Positions 1-5,382 of a stretch of 6,400 nucleotides of DNA are shown here, piece by piece. The position numbers and the translations under genes were made by a program. The notes beneath the pieces are model-generated. The model made no database searches, was not told the origin of the DNA, and saw nothing but the letters and a program-made list of their open reading frames with translations. This DNA is from an uncultured Clostridia bacterium (GTDB taxonomy: Bacteria > Bacillota > Clostridia > Oscillospirales > Acutalibacteraceae), in contig CALDPI010000042.1 in the NCBI GenBank assembly GCA_937912045.1, forward strand, positions 1-6,400, given 5' to 3'. The first letter of the stretch is position 1. The number at the start of each line of letters is the position of its first letter.

Positions 1-189
1 CTCATATGCGTATAGTGCCAAAGCGTATCCCAAATGCTTTGTCTGCGCATATTCTCCCGGGGTGTCAATCAGCCAGTCACCATAGCCGACAGACTGGGTC
101 TTTTTGTAAGAAATTGTTTCTCCGCGCAGAGCTTGAGTAAGAGTGGTCTTACCCGCGCCGCTGCGACCAATAAGCATAAGTTTGCGCAT
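1..189 (-). CDS. pduV: PduV/EutP-family microcompartment-associated GTPase (partial; C-terminus beyond left edge)
   Basis: Only the first 63 codons are in the window. Residues 8-15 (GRSGAGKT) form a P-loop (Walker A), and DTPGEY around residues 42-47 is the G3 motif typical of PduV/EutP, small Ras-like GTPases encoded in microcompartment operons. The stretch LTQALRGE followed by YKKTQ resembles Salmonella PduV more than EutP, from memory. The family is thought to associate with the shell or its positioning, but its exact role is unclear. The ATG lies 1 bp after the TGA of the shell gene (TGATATG). No good Shine-Dalgarno sequence is visible, so translation is probably coupled to the shell gene. 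This start puts the P-loop at the usual distance from the N-terminus. The family is normally about 150 residues, so roughly 90 are missing. PduU-PduV and EutS-EutP adjacency is conserved in the classical operons, which supports the call. Confidence 0.9.
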   Translation of the reverse strand, partial: MRKLMLIGRSGAGKTTLTQALRGETISYKKTQSVGYGDWLIDTPGEYAQTKHLGYALALYAYE

Positions 190-190
190 A

Positions 191-562
191 TCAGGTCTTG
201 GTGATTTCACACACCGAGAAGCCAAGCTTTTCACGCGCATAGTCAACAACGGCGTGCAAGGAAGCCTCAACCTGTGATACGGTGCCCGTCACGATGACCG
301 TTCCGCTAAAGCGGTCAACAAAGCCGAGCACAGCGCCCGATGCCTTGATGCATATATCGCCTGCGATAATGGCGGTTTCGCTGGGACTCAAGGTTAAAAT
401 TCCGATTGCCGAGTGGCTGTAATCAACCGCAGGGTCAAGGCCCAGCTTTTGATAAAGCACTTCGTCGGGGTTGGCAACAATGTGCGCCAACGTAATCTGC
501 TTGCCGGGGACGAGCTCTTGTATAATGCGCGTCTTGTCACCCGTCATCTGTTCGAAATTCAT
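191..562 (-). CDS. pduU: Bacterial microcompartment shell protein, PduU/EutS type (circularly permuted BMC domain)
   Basis: A complete 123-residue protein, close to the 111-116 residues usual for EutS/PduU. Recognisable family blocks are RIIQELVPGKQITLAH (residues 12-27), AIGILTLSPSE (52-62), IIAGDI (65-70), GFVDRFSG (80-87) and the C-terminal CEITKT (118-123). These are the circularly permuted BMC-H fold, whose N-terminal strands form a small beta-barrel plugging the hexamer pore. The blocks NP..L.QKLGL and SAIGILT.SPSE look closer to PduU than EutS. The role is structural: a minor shell hexamer, possibly a docking site for cargo or for the PduV-type GTPase encoded next. AGGAGG at 571-576 (minus strand) lies 8 nt before the ATG and partly overlaps the stop region of the activase gene, so this is a tight operon. 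Five or six extra residues at 46-51, just before the AIG block, are the only notable difference. Major hexamers, pentamers and trimers are not in the window and should lie to the left. Confidence 0.93.
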   Translation of the reverse strand: MNFEQMTGDKTRIIQELVPGKQITLAHIVANPDEVLYQKLGLDPAVDYSHSAIGILTLSPSETAIIAGDICIKASGAVLGFVDRFSGTVIVTGTVSQVEASLHAVVDYAREKLGFSVCEITKT

Positions 563-566
563 CGGT

Positions 567-1355
567 TTAACCTCCTATCTTGGCTACAAGTCCGTAGGAT
601 TCTACGATTTTTTGCAGCTCAATCATTTTTTCGTTTTCAGGCGGATTCAGGTGAGAGAGGGTGTACTCTCTGCCGAGTCCCGCATACTTATCCTGACCGA
701 TTCGGTGGTAGGGCAGAATGTGCATCTCCTTAACACCGGGGAGTCTGCTTGCAAAGCGTGCAATCGCGCCAACGTCCTCCGGCGAGTCGTTAAAGCTCGG
801 AATGACGGGGGTGCGAATGGTGAGATTTGTGCCGCTCTTGGCAATTCTCGCCGCGTTTTCGAGGATAAGCTCGTTTGGCTGTTTTGTAAATTCCTTATGC
901 TTAATGCTGTCCATATGCTTGATATCCATAAGGCAATAATCAAGGTGGGGAAGTAGCTTTTCGATTTTAGAAAAGGGTGCGCAAGCCGTCGTTTCAATGG
1001 CGGTATTAATGCCGTTTTTCTTGGCGGCCTCCAAAAGCGCCGCCGCAAAGTCGGCCTGGAAGAGTGCCTCACCGCCCGAAAGGGTGAGACCGCCGCCACT
1101 GCGACGATAGTAGATGCGGTCGCGCTTGACCGTTTCCATTACCTCGCCGACCGTAACGTCGCGTCCGACGGTCTTTGTCTTGCCTGCAAGGGTCAGCTCT
1201 TCAATGTCGTAAGACTGTGACTCAGGGTTGCAGCACCATCGGCACCGCAGAGGGCAGCCCTTTAAAAAGACTATCGTGCGGACGCCGGGCCCGTCGTGAA
1301 CGGAGAAACGCTGAATGTCGAAAATTCTTCCCTTAACATTCAGTATATCGTCCAT
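567..1355 (-). CDS. Glycyl radical enzyme activating enzyme (radical SAM), short form without a ferredoxin-like insert
   Basis: A 262-residue radical SAM activase that would install the glycyl radical on the dehydratase encoded immediately upstream. The [4Fe-4S]-binding CxxxCxxC is Cys34-Cys38-Cys41 within GCPLRCRWC, after the family's FS.HDGPG.RT signature (18-27). GGG (87-89) and SGGE (93-96) contact SAM. DIKHMD (144-149), RTPVIPSFND (181-190) and LPYH..G..KY (214-224) are further activase landmarks. The loop from Cys42 to GGG is only about 45 residues and contains no cysteines. The two-cluster ferredoxin domain of glycerol dehydratase and CutC-type activases is therefore missing, and the architecture resembles PflA. 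The ATG shares one base with the TAA of the dehydratase gene (TAATG). GGGAGG at 1362-1367 lies inside the end of that gene, so translation is coupled. The TAA ends 4 bp before the shell-gene SD. The partner assignment rests on position. Confidence 0.93.
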   Translation of the reverse strand: MDDILNVKGRIFDIQRFSVHDGPGVRTIVFLKGCPLRCRWCCNPESQSYDIEELTLAGKTKTVGRDVTVGEVMETVKRDRIYYRRSGGGLTLSGGEALFQADFAAALLEAAKKNGINTAIETTACAPFSKIEKLLPHLDYCLMDIKHMDSIKHKEFTKQPNELILENAARIAKSGTNLTIRTPVIPSFNDSPEDVGAIARFASRLPGVKEMHILPYHRIGQDKYAGLGREYTLSHLNPPENEKMIELQKIVESYGLVAKIGG

Positions 1356-3883
1356 TAGAAACCTCCCTGCTCGGTACGGTTAATAATGTCTTCCTGAAGT
1401 GAACGTGAAAGTGTGGTGAAGAGCGCGCTGTAGCCCGCAACACGAACAACAAGTGAACGATATTTGTCGGGGTTTTTTTGTGCGTCACGCAGTGTCTCGC
1501 GTGATACAACGTTGAACTGCATATGGCTGCCCTTCTGGTCGAAATATCCGCGCACGAGTGAAACGAAGCTTTCAATTCCGCTGTCACCCGCAAGTGCGGA
1601 CGGGTGGAACTTCATATTATAAAGCGTTCCGTTAGAGGCAATGAAGTGGTCAAGCTTGGAAACCGAGTTTGCCGCCGCAGTCGGTCCGTTTACATCACGT
1701 CCTGCCGCGGGAGATACGCCGTCTGCAATCGGTGTGTAGGCAAGGCGTCCGTCGGGGGTTGCACCTGTTTGTGCGCCGAGCGGAACGTTGGCAGAAACGG
1801 GGTAAAGTCCTGCCTGGTAAACACCGCCGCGCGGGTTTTTATATTTTTCAACAGGTCTTGTGTAGGTGTACGCAATGTCGCGTGCGAACATATCAATTTC
1901 TTTAATGTCGTTACCAAACTTCGGCAGAGCCTCAATCTCCGAAAGGAGAGCATCATAGCGTGCCTTCTGCTCGGGCGAGCAGTTGTTGGCTCTTACTACA
2001 TTATATATATTATGTATGTCGTCCTCGCTTAAGGTCTTGCCCGAGTTTATAATTTCGCGTGCAACCTGGCCCGTCAGCTTTTCGGCTGTGTGCGCATCAA
2101 GTTCCTTACCGAAGTTATTATCAAGCGCTTCCTTAAACTCTGTGAGTGTCAGCTTCTTGTCCTCGAATACCAGCTTTCGAACAGCCCAGAGTGCGTCTGC
2201 CATGTTGGCAACACCAAAGCCCTGCGGTCCTGTAAAGTTGTATATGGCACCACCCTCCTGTGCGCTCATTCCGCGGCCAATGCAGTCCTCAATCATAGAA
2301 GACTCAAAGGGTAGCGGGCAACGCTCTGCGTGGGCGGTGTCAATCGCGTTGTCAGCGTTGACCATAAGCTCAATAAAGTATTCGGTCTGCTTTTTGTAAG
2401 CGTCATAGAACTGTTCGAAGGTCTTGAAGGACGAAAGCTCGCCCGTTTTGACACCAACCTGAACGCCCTTGTCAACACCGTTTGAAAATACCATCTCAAG
2501 CGGACGGCACATATTAAAGAATGCGGCGTCGTGCCAGCCGTCTGTCTTGCCCGATTTCTGCGGTTCAACACAGCCGATGATGTTGTAATCTCTCGCATCC
2601 TCAATGGTGAGACCGCGGCTCTGCAATGCAGGAACGATAACCTCGTCGTTGTAATAAGCAGGAAGGCCAACACCTGTGCGTGTGAGCTTGGCTGCTTTCA
2701 CAAGGAACTCGTGCGGTGTGCCGTTCCAAACACGAACAGAAAAGGAGGGCTGGGGCAGAAGCACGTGCATCGTAGCCTCAATGCACATAAACGAAAGGTC
2801 GTTTGTGGCATCGTTGCCCTCGGGTGTCTGTCCACCTGCAATCAGGTTCTGGAACATACTGTAGCCCGCAAAGCCTGCGGCAGATTCAGCATCACGAACC
2901 TTGCTCAAGTCGTTGAGCTTTATCCAAACACAGTCAATAAGCTCCTGTGCCTCTTCACGTGTGATTTTGCCTGCATCCATATCCTTTTTGTAATAAGGAT
3001 ACATATATTGGTCAAAGCGTCCGGGCGAAATCGAGTGTCCGCTCGATTCAACCTGCAAGAGCATCTGTACAAACCAGAAGGACTGACAGGCCTCATAAAA
3101 GCTGGTGGCAGGTCCCTTCGGAACGCGTGCGCAGTTTTCAGATATTTTAAGCAGCTCAGCCTTGCGAACGGGGTCACCTTCACGCTCGGCCATCTCCTTT
3201 GCGAGCGCGCTGTAACGCTGTGCGTAAAGTATAGCGGCCTCGCAGCTTATGATAACGGCGTTAAGGAAGTGGTGACGGCGCGAATAGTCTGCGTCGGTAA
3301 CCGACAGCTTGGACAAGGCACGCGCAGCCTCCATCTTGATTCCGTCAAAGCCAATCGCCAAAACCTTGCCGTAGTTAACGGTCACGTGGCCAACACCGTT
3401 GAAGTAGTAGTTGCCGGGTGTGAAAATGTTGTGCTCAACCGCCAAGTGTGCCTCGGGCGACATATAGGACGCCGCAAGCTCACGGTTGGTCTTGCCCTTC
3501 CAATATTTATACACCTCGCGGAGTGTCGCCTTTGATTCCTCAGAAATTCGGAACGGGTCAGCGGCACGCTTCTCAATGGTGTCAAACTCCTCTTCAAGCC
3601 ATTCAAAAGAATACTCAGGGAAGACCTGACAGCTGCGCGACTTCTTTGTCGCACTGCCGACAACCAGCTCGTTAGGACGGATTGTCACCGGTATATTTTC
3701 GAGAATGTGGTAGAAAGCGAGTGCGCGGCGCAAAATCATCGGCTCTGCCTCGGTCTGCTTGTAGGACTCGGTCAATAATACTGCGCGGTCAACCTCAATT
3801 TCAGGAAAGGTCTCGAAAAGGGCTTCCTTCAATTTATCTATTCTTTCGGATTTCTTTATATCCCCTGTGTAAAAATCACTCAT
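1355..3883 (-). CDS. Glycyl radical B12-independent glycerol/1,2-propanediol dehydratase (microcompartment signature enzyme)
   Basis: An 842-residue glycyl radical enzyme. The thiyl loop IIGCVEPQKSGKTDGWHDAAFFN-type segment (435-457) holds Cys438, Glu440 and Asp452. His283-Ser284 lie in GHSISPGRFDQYMYP, and His166 in FNGVGH. The radical-bearing Gly817 is in RVAGYSALF, 25 residues from the end. This set matches the dehydratase (DhaB1) branch: the enzyme abstracts hydrogen from glycerol or 1,2-propanediol and eliminates water to give 3-hydroxypropionaldehyde or propanal. CutC also has GCVEP, but KTDGWHDAAFFN is dehydratase-like. PduU/PduV neighbours favour propanediol; sequence alone does not settle substrate. 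Compared from memory with the 787-residue Clostridium butyricum enzyme, about 50 extra residues sit near 593-645. No N-terminal extension resembling an encapsulation peptide is visible. GGGAGG at 3891-3896 lies 7 nt before the ATG. First gene of the operon. Confidence 0.95.
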   Translation of the reverse strand: MSDFYTGDIKKSERIDKLKEALFETFPEIEVDRAVLLTESYKQTEAEPMILRRALAFYHILENIPVTIRPNELVVGSATKKSRSCQVFPEYSFEWLEEEFDTIEKRAADPFRISEESKATLREVYKYWKGKTNRELAASYMSPEAHLAVEHNIFTPGNYYFNGVGHVTVNYGKVLAIGFDGIKMEAARALSKLSVTDADYSRRHHFLNAVIISCEAAILYAQRYSALAKEMAEREGDPVRKAELLKISENCARVPKGPATSFYEACQSFWFVQMLLQVESSGHSISPGRFDQYMYPYYKKDMDAGKITREEAQELIDCVWIKLNDLSKVRDAESAAGFAGYSMFQNLIAGGQTPEGNDATNDLSFMCIEATMHVLLPQPSFSVRVWNGTPHEFLVKAAKLTRTGVGLPAYYNDEVIVPALQSRGLTIEDARDYNIIGCVEPQKSGKTDGWHDAAFFNMCRPLEMVFSNGVDKGVQVGVKTGELSSFKTFEQFYDAYKKQTEYFIELMVNADNAIDTAHAERCPLPFESSMIEDCIGRGMSAQEGGAIYNFTGPQGFGVANMADALWAVRKLVFEDKKLTLTEFKEALDNNFGKELDAHTAEKLTGQVAREIINSGKTLSEDDIHNIYNVVRANNCSPEQKARYDALLSEIEALPKFGNDIKEIDMFARDIAYTYTRPVEKYKNPRGGVYQAGLYPVSANVPLGAQTGATPDGRLAYTPIADGVSPAAGRDVNGPTAAANSVSKLDHFIASNGTLYNMKFHPSALAGDSGIESFVSLVRGYFDQKGSHMQFNVVSRETLRDAQKNPDKYRSLVVRVAGYSALFTTLSRSLQEDIINRTEQGGF

Positions 3884-3913
3884 GTGGATACCTCCCGATA
3901 ATGATCTACGTTA

Positions 3914-3942
3914 ATTTTACCCTAAAACCACACAAAAGTCAA
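3914..3942 (-). promoter_or_regulatory. Sigma-A promoter of the dehydratase/microcompartment operon
   Basis: On the minus strand, -35 TTGACT (3937-3942) and -10 TAAAAT (3914-3919) are separated by exactly 17 nt. Transcription would start near 3907, giving a leader of about 24 nt that carries GGGAGG at 3891-3896 before the ATG at 3883. The strong match suggests control by a repressor or by upstream sites rather than a weak core promoter. No clear operator palindrome was found next to it. Confidence 0.75.
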
Positions 3943-4050
3943 TAGAAAACACATAAAAAAACAGAAAAAATAACACAAAACCAAATATTTTTGATAAATT
4001 TATGAAGAATTGTCACCCCAAAATCTCAAAAAACCATATTTTATCGGGAT
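3943..4050. other. AT-rich intergenic DNA upstream of the microcompartment promoter
   Basis: No coding sequence is seen on either strand. The stretch is strongly AT-rich, with A-tracts around 3955-3970 on the plus strand that could act as UP-element-like or bendable DNA upstream of the -35 at 3937-3942. A weak 6-bp inverted repeat (TTTTAT, 4039-4044; ATAAAA, 4049-4054) lies at the right end. I see no riboswitch-like fold, convincing operator or second promoter. Confidence 0.5.
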
Positions 4051-4094
4051 AAAAAGAAAAAAGAACCGCAACCAAAAGGTTGCAGTTCTTTTTT
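4051..4094 (-). terminator. Rho-independent terminator hairpin (distal copy)
   Basis: Arms 4057-4073 and 4078-4094 form a 17-bp stem with one G.U pair and a 4-nt loop (4074-4077). Read on the minus strand the stem ends in TTTTTT, then C and five more T (4051-4055), which is a good U-tract. It immediately follows the copied tRNA-Glu 3' end, just as the terminator at 4216-4258 follows the real tRNA-Glu. It separates the tRNA region from the microcompartment promoter. The arms are also T-rich on the plus strand, so it could work both ways, but no plus-strand gene feeds it. Confidence 0.85.
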
Positions 4095-4114
4095 GGTGAC
4101 CCGGACGGGATTCG
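4092..4114 (-). repeat. Copy of the tRNA-Glu 3' end (direct repeat of 4256-4278)
   Basis: These 23 bases are identical to 4256-4278. The shared part covers the last 21 nt of the tRNA-Glu gene including encoded CCA (half of the T-loop, the 3' T-stem and the acceptor strand), plus two bases beyond. Identity ends at 4115, inside what would be the T-loop; upstream of it no D-arm, anticodon arm or 5' acceptor strand exists. It is therefore a tRNA fragment, not a functional tRNA. It may be a remnant of a tandem tRNA-Glu copy or an integration scar. Confidence 0.88.
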
Positions 4115-4204
4115 CTACGGCGCAACGCGCCTACACGCCCACGTCGGCGAAAACAATTCACCGAATTGTTTTCTTCCGCTAACGCTCCCTCCTGTTCGAA
4201 TCCC
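4107..4204. repeat. Structured non-coding cassette with T-arm-like inverted ends
   Basis: The 98-bp segment is bounded by an 8-bp inverted repeat, GGGATTCG (4107-4114) and CGAATCCC (4197-4204); both ends read as tRNA T-arm sequence. Inside are a 5-bp GC hairpin (GGCGC 4119-4123, GCGCC 4127-4131, loop AAC) and a perfect 11-bp hairpin (4149-4159 with 4163-4173, 3-nt loop). Together these would fold as a closed multi-helix structure on either strand. It is clearly more GC-rich than the flanking DNA. No plausible coding sequence is present. I cannot name a family. A small tRNA-associated repetitive element, a decayed tRNA locus or a structured RNA are all possible. Confidence 0.6.
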
Positions 4205-4215
4205 TAATTACAAGC

Positions 4216-4258
4216 AAAAAAATAAGAACATCGCACACTTGGTGCAATGTTCTTATTT
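4216..4258 (-). terminator. Rho-independent terminator of the tRNA-Met/tRNA-Glu operon
   Basis: Arms 4220-4236 and 4242-4258 form a 17-bp stem with one U.G wobble and a 5-nt loop. On the minus strand it is followed by a run of seven T (complement of 4216-4222). It begins at the last base of the CCA of tRNA-Glu, so it is the natural end of the tRNA transcript. Confidence 0.92.
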
Positions 4259-4333
4259 GGTGACCCGGACGGGATTCGAACCCGTGTTACCGCCGTGAAA
4301 GGGCGGTGTCTTAGGCCTCTTGACCACCGGGCC
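4258..4333 (-). tRNA. tRNA-Glu (anticodon TTC)
   Basis: A complete 76-nt cloverleaf including encoded CCA (4258-4260). The acceptor stem GGCCCGG pairs with CCGGGTC, with one G.U at position 2-71. The anticodon loop CTTTCAC is closed by CCGCC/GGCGG, with TTC complementary to 4297-4299. The T-arm GGGTTCGAATCCC is canonical, and the anticodon and D-arm regions look like bacterial tRNA-Glu. It starts at the base directly after the CCA of the tRNA-Met gene and is followed at once by a terminator, so it is the last gene of a two-tRNA transcript. Confidence 0.97.
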
Positions 4334-4410
4334 TGGTAGCGGCAATTGGACTTGAACCAACGACACTTCGGGTATGAACCGAATGCTCTAGCCAACTGAG
4401 CTATACCGCC
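4334..4410 (-). tRNA. tRNA-Met (anticodon CAT), probably elongator
   Basis: A 77-nt tRNA with encoded CCA (4334-4336). The acceptor stem GGCGGTA pairs with TGCCGCT, with a G.U first pair as in the Bacillus elongator tRNA-Met. The anticodon stem TTCGG/CCGAA encloses TTCATAC, with CAT complementary to 4374-4376. The D-arm AGCTCAGTTGGCTAGAGC is standard. It lacks the CGCGGG-type 5' end and the three G:C pairs of initiator tRNA. A tRNA-Ile2 modified at C34 cannot be fully excluded from the anticodon alone, but the body resembles elongator Met. Confidence 0.93.
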
Positions 4411-4429
4411 ATTTGTCAGGGACCGATTC

Positions 4430-4458
4430 ATTATAATATAAGAAACTTAATTTGTCAA
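4430..4458 (-). promoter_or_regulatory. Consensus sigma-A promoter for the tRNA operon
   Basis: On the minus strand, TTGACA (4453-4458) and TATAAT (4430-4435) both match consensus perfectly, with a 17-nt spacer. The start of transcription would be near 4423, about 13 nt before tRNA-Met, leaving a short leader for RNase P to remove. The -35 begins 8 bp after the stop of the AraC-type gene. No terminator hairpin is visible between them, so regulator mRNA may read into the tRNAs. Confidence 0.92.
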
Positions 4459-4465
4459 CACCTTT

Positions 4466-5254
4466 TTAAAAAAACTGCTGTTGTCTTTTTCTCTCCCTCG
4501 GTGGAATGCCGTACATCTGTTTATACACCTTGGAAAAATAGTTGCTGTCCTGAAAGCCGCAGGCCGCTGCGATTTCGGATATTTTTTGTTTTTGGCCACC
4601 TGAAAGGAGCGAGTCGGCCTTTTTGAGTCTATAAACGTTAAGGTATTCGCAAAAGCCGAAGCCGGTTTCCTTTTTGAAGGTGCGGGAGAGATGCTCGGTG
4701 CTTACAAAGCAGTGCTTTGCCGTATCCTCAAGCGTGACGCCGTCGACGTAGTTGGTTTGAATATATCGCACTGCCTTTTCCACAATGGCGCTTTTGTTTT
4801 TTTGCGGATTGCTCTCAGAGCTTTCGCGCGCTATCGTTAACAAGAGCTCCGCGAGCTTGGCTTTTATAATGTCAAAGGAATATTCGTCGTCCTTGCGGTA
4901 TTCGAGCTCGATTTCGTTCCAAAGTGACCTTATTTTCGGTGCGGTCTTATCACTTTTCGGAAAGCAGGGGAAAGCCGAAAGTCTGTCCCTCAGTGAGTCG
5001 GGAATAAGGCTGCGGTCACAGCTTATAAGCAGGCGCGAATGCCGCGCGCTTTCATAGCTTGTCCTGTGAATGACACCGCCTGGGATAATCGCAATGTCGC
5101 CTGCGTGCAGCAGATAGGAGTTTTTGTCAATAAAATACCAGCAGCTGCCCTCCAAAAGAAAATAAATCTCTATCGTGTTGTGGTAGTGTGTGCTGCTTTC
5201 GGCATAATTCGCATCAATCGACGATTCGAAGCTGAACAGCCTTTGTGAAATCAT
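4466..5254 (-). CDS. AraC-family transcriptional regulator with N-terminal cupin sensor domain
   Basis: A 262-residue cytoplasmic regulator. The N-terminal part has a cupin-like sugar-sensing pattern: H-Y-H at 23-25, then IEIYFLLEGSCWYFID (28-43), L.AGDIAIIPGGVIH (49-63). After a linker, the C-terminal about 100 residues are the AraC DNA-binding domain. Its first helix-turn-helix is near 174-198 (LEDTAKHCFVSTEHLSRTFKKETG) and its second near 225-249 (ISEIAAACGFQDSNYFSKVYK), ending in the family's YGIPPRE signature. The ATG is preceded by GAGGTGG at about 5259-5265 on the minus strand, a good SD. The gene is divergent from the LplD-like hydrolase with 128 bp between starts. The simplest inference is that it activates that gene in response to a galacturonide or related sugar. 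No terminator hairpin is seen before the tRNA promoter. Ligand and targets are inferred from position only. Confidence 0.93.
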   Translation of the reverse strand: MISQRLFSFESSIDANYAESSTHYHNTIEIYFLLEGSCWYFIDKNSYLLHAGDIAIIPGGVIHRTSYESARHSRLLISCDRSLIPDSLRDRLSAFPCFPKSDKTAPKIRSLWNEIELEYRKDDEYSFDIIKAKLAELLLTIARESSESNPQKNKSAIVEKAVRYIQTNYVDGVTLEDTAKHCFVSTEHLSRTFKKETGFGFCEYLNVYRLKKADSLLSGGQKQKISEIAAACGFQDSNYFSKVYKQMYGIPPRERKRQQQFF

Positions 5255-5271
5255 AATACCACCTCGGTAAA

Positions 5272-5300
5272 ATTATATGCTTATATATCAAAAAAATCAA
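5272..5300 (-). promoter_or_regulatory. Candidate promoter of the AraC-type regulator
   Basis: On the minus strand, TTGATT (5295-5300) and TATAAT (5272-5277) are separated by 17 nt. Transcription would begin near 5265, leaving only about 10 nt before the ATG. The SD would then lie at the very 5' end of the mRNA, which is unusually tight. One copy of the 11-bp inverted repeat (5283-5293) falls in the spacer, where a bound protein would block the promoter. Confidence 0.6.
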
Positions 5301-5356
5301 GAAAAATTACAAACAAAGTCAATATTATCAAGGAAATGGGTTAAATTTTGATATAT
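5283..5356. repeat. 11-bp inverted repeat in the divergent control region
   Basis: ATATATCAAAA (5283-5293) is the exact reverse complement of TTTTGATATAT (5346-5356). The centres are 63 bp apart, about six helical turns at 10.5 bp per turn. One copy lies in the spacer of the regulator promoter, the other just before or over the -10 region of the hydrolase gene. This layout suits paired sites for a looping AraC-type protein. The DNA is very AT-rich, so chance is a real alternative. Confidence 0.4.
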
Positions 5357-5375
5357 TATATAAGCGTAAAGGGGG
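5352..5375 (+). promoter_or_regulatory. Candidate -10 region and Shine-Dalgarno of the alpha-galacturonidase gene
   Basis: TATATTATATAAG (5352-5364) offers several TATAAT-like -10 hexamers, the best at 5354-5359, but no -35 resembling TTGACA lies 16-18 nt upstream. That fits an activator-dependent promoter. AAAGGGGG (5368-5375) is the ribosome binding site, 7 nt before the ATG at 5383. Confidence 0.45.
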
Positions 5376-5382
5376 AAACTTT

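Noticed and set aside
2531..3535. 334-codon open frame on the plus strand, antisense to the dehydratase
   Set aside because: It lies wholly within the strongly supported dehydratase gene, has no recognisable domain and no SD, and its length is explained by codon bias of the opposite strand.
1355..3883. Choline TMA-lyase (CutC) or pyruvate formate-lyase identity
   Set aside because: PFL has two adjacent catalytic cysteines, absent here. CutC shares GCVEP, but the following KTDGWHDAAFFN and the GHS motif match the glycerol/propanediol dehydratase branch.
4039..4054. Inverted repeat TTTTAT/ATAAAA as an operator or terminator
   Set aside because: Only 6 bp of pure A/T in AT-rich DNA, with no matching position relative to a promoter.
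4092..4278. A complete integrated mobile element between the two tRNA-Glu 3' copies
   Set aside because: Only 141 bp separate the copies and no integrase, transposase or other gene is present; at most a remnant.
4080..4431. Short open frames across the tRNA region on both strands
   Set aside because: They run through the two tRNAs and the tRNA-like repeat; peptides such as TRTGFEPV are the usual spurious translation of tRNA T-arms.
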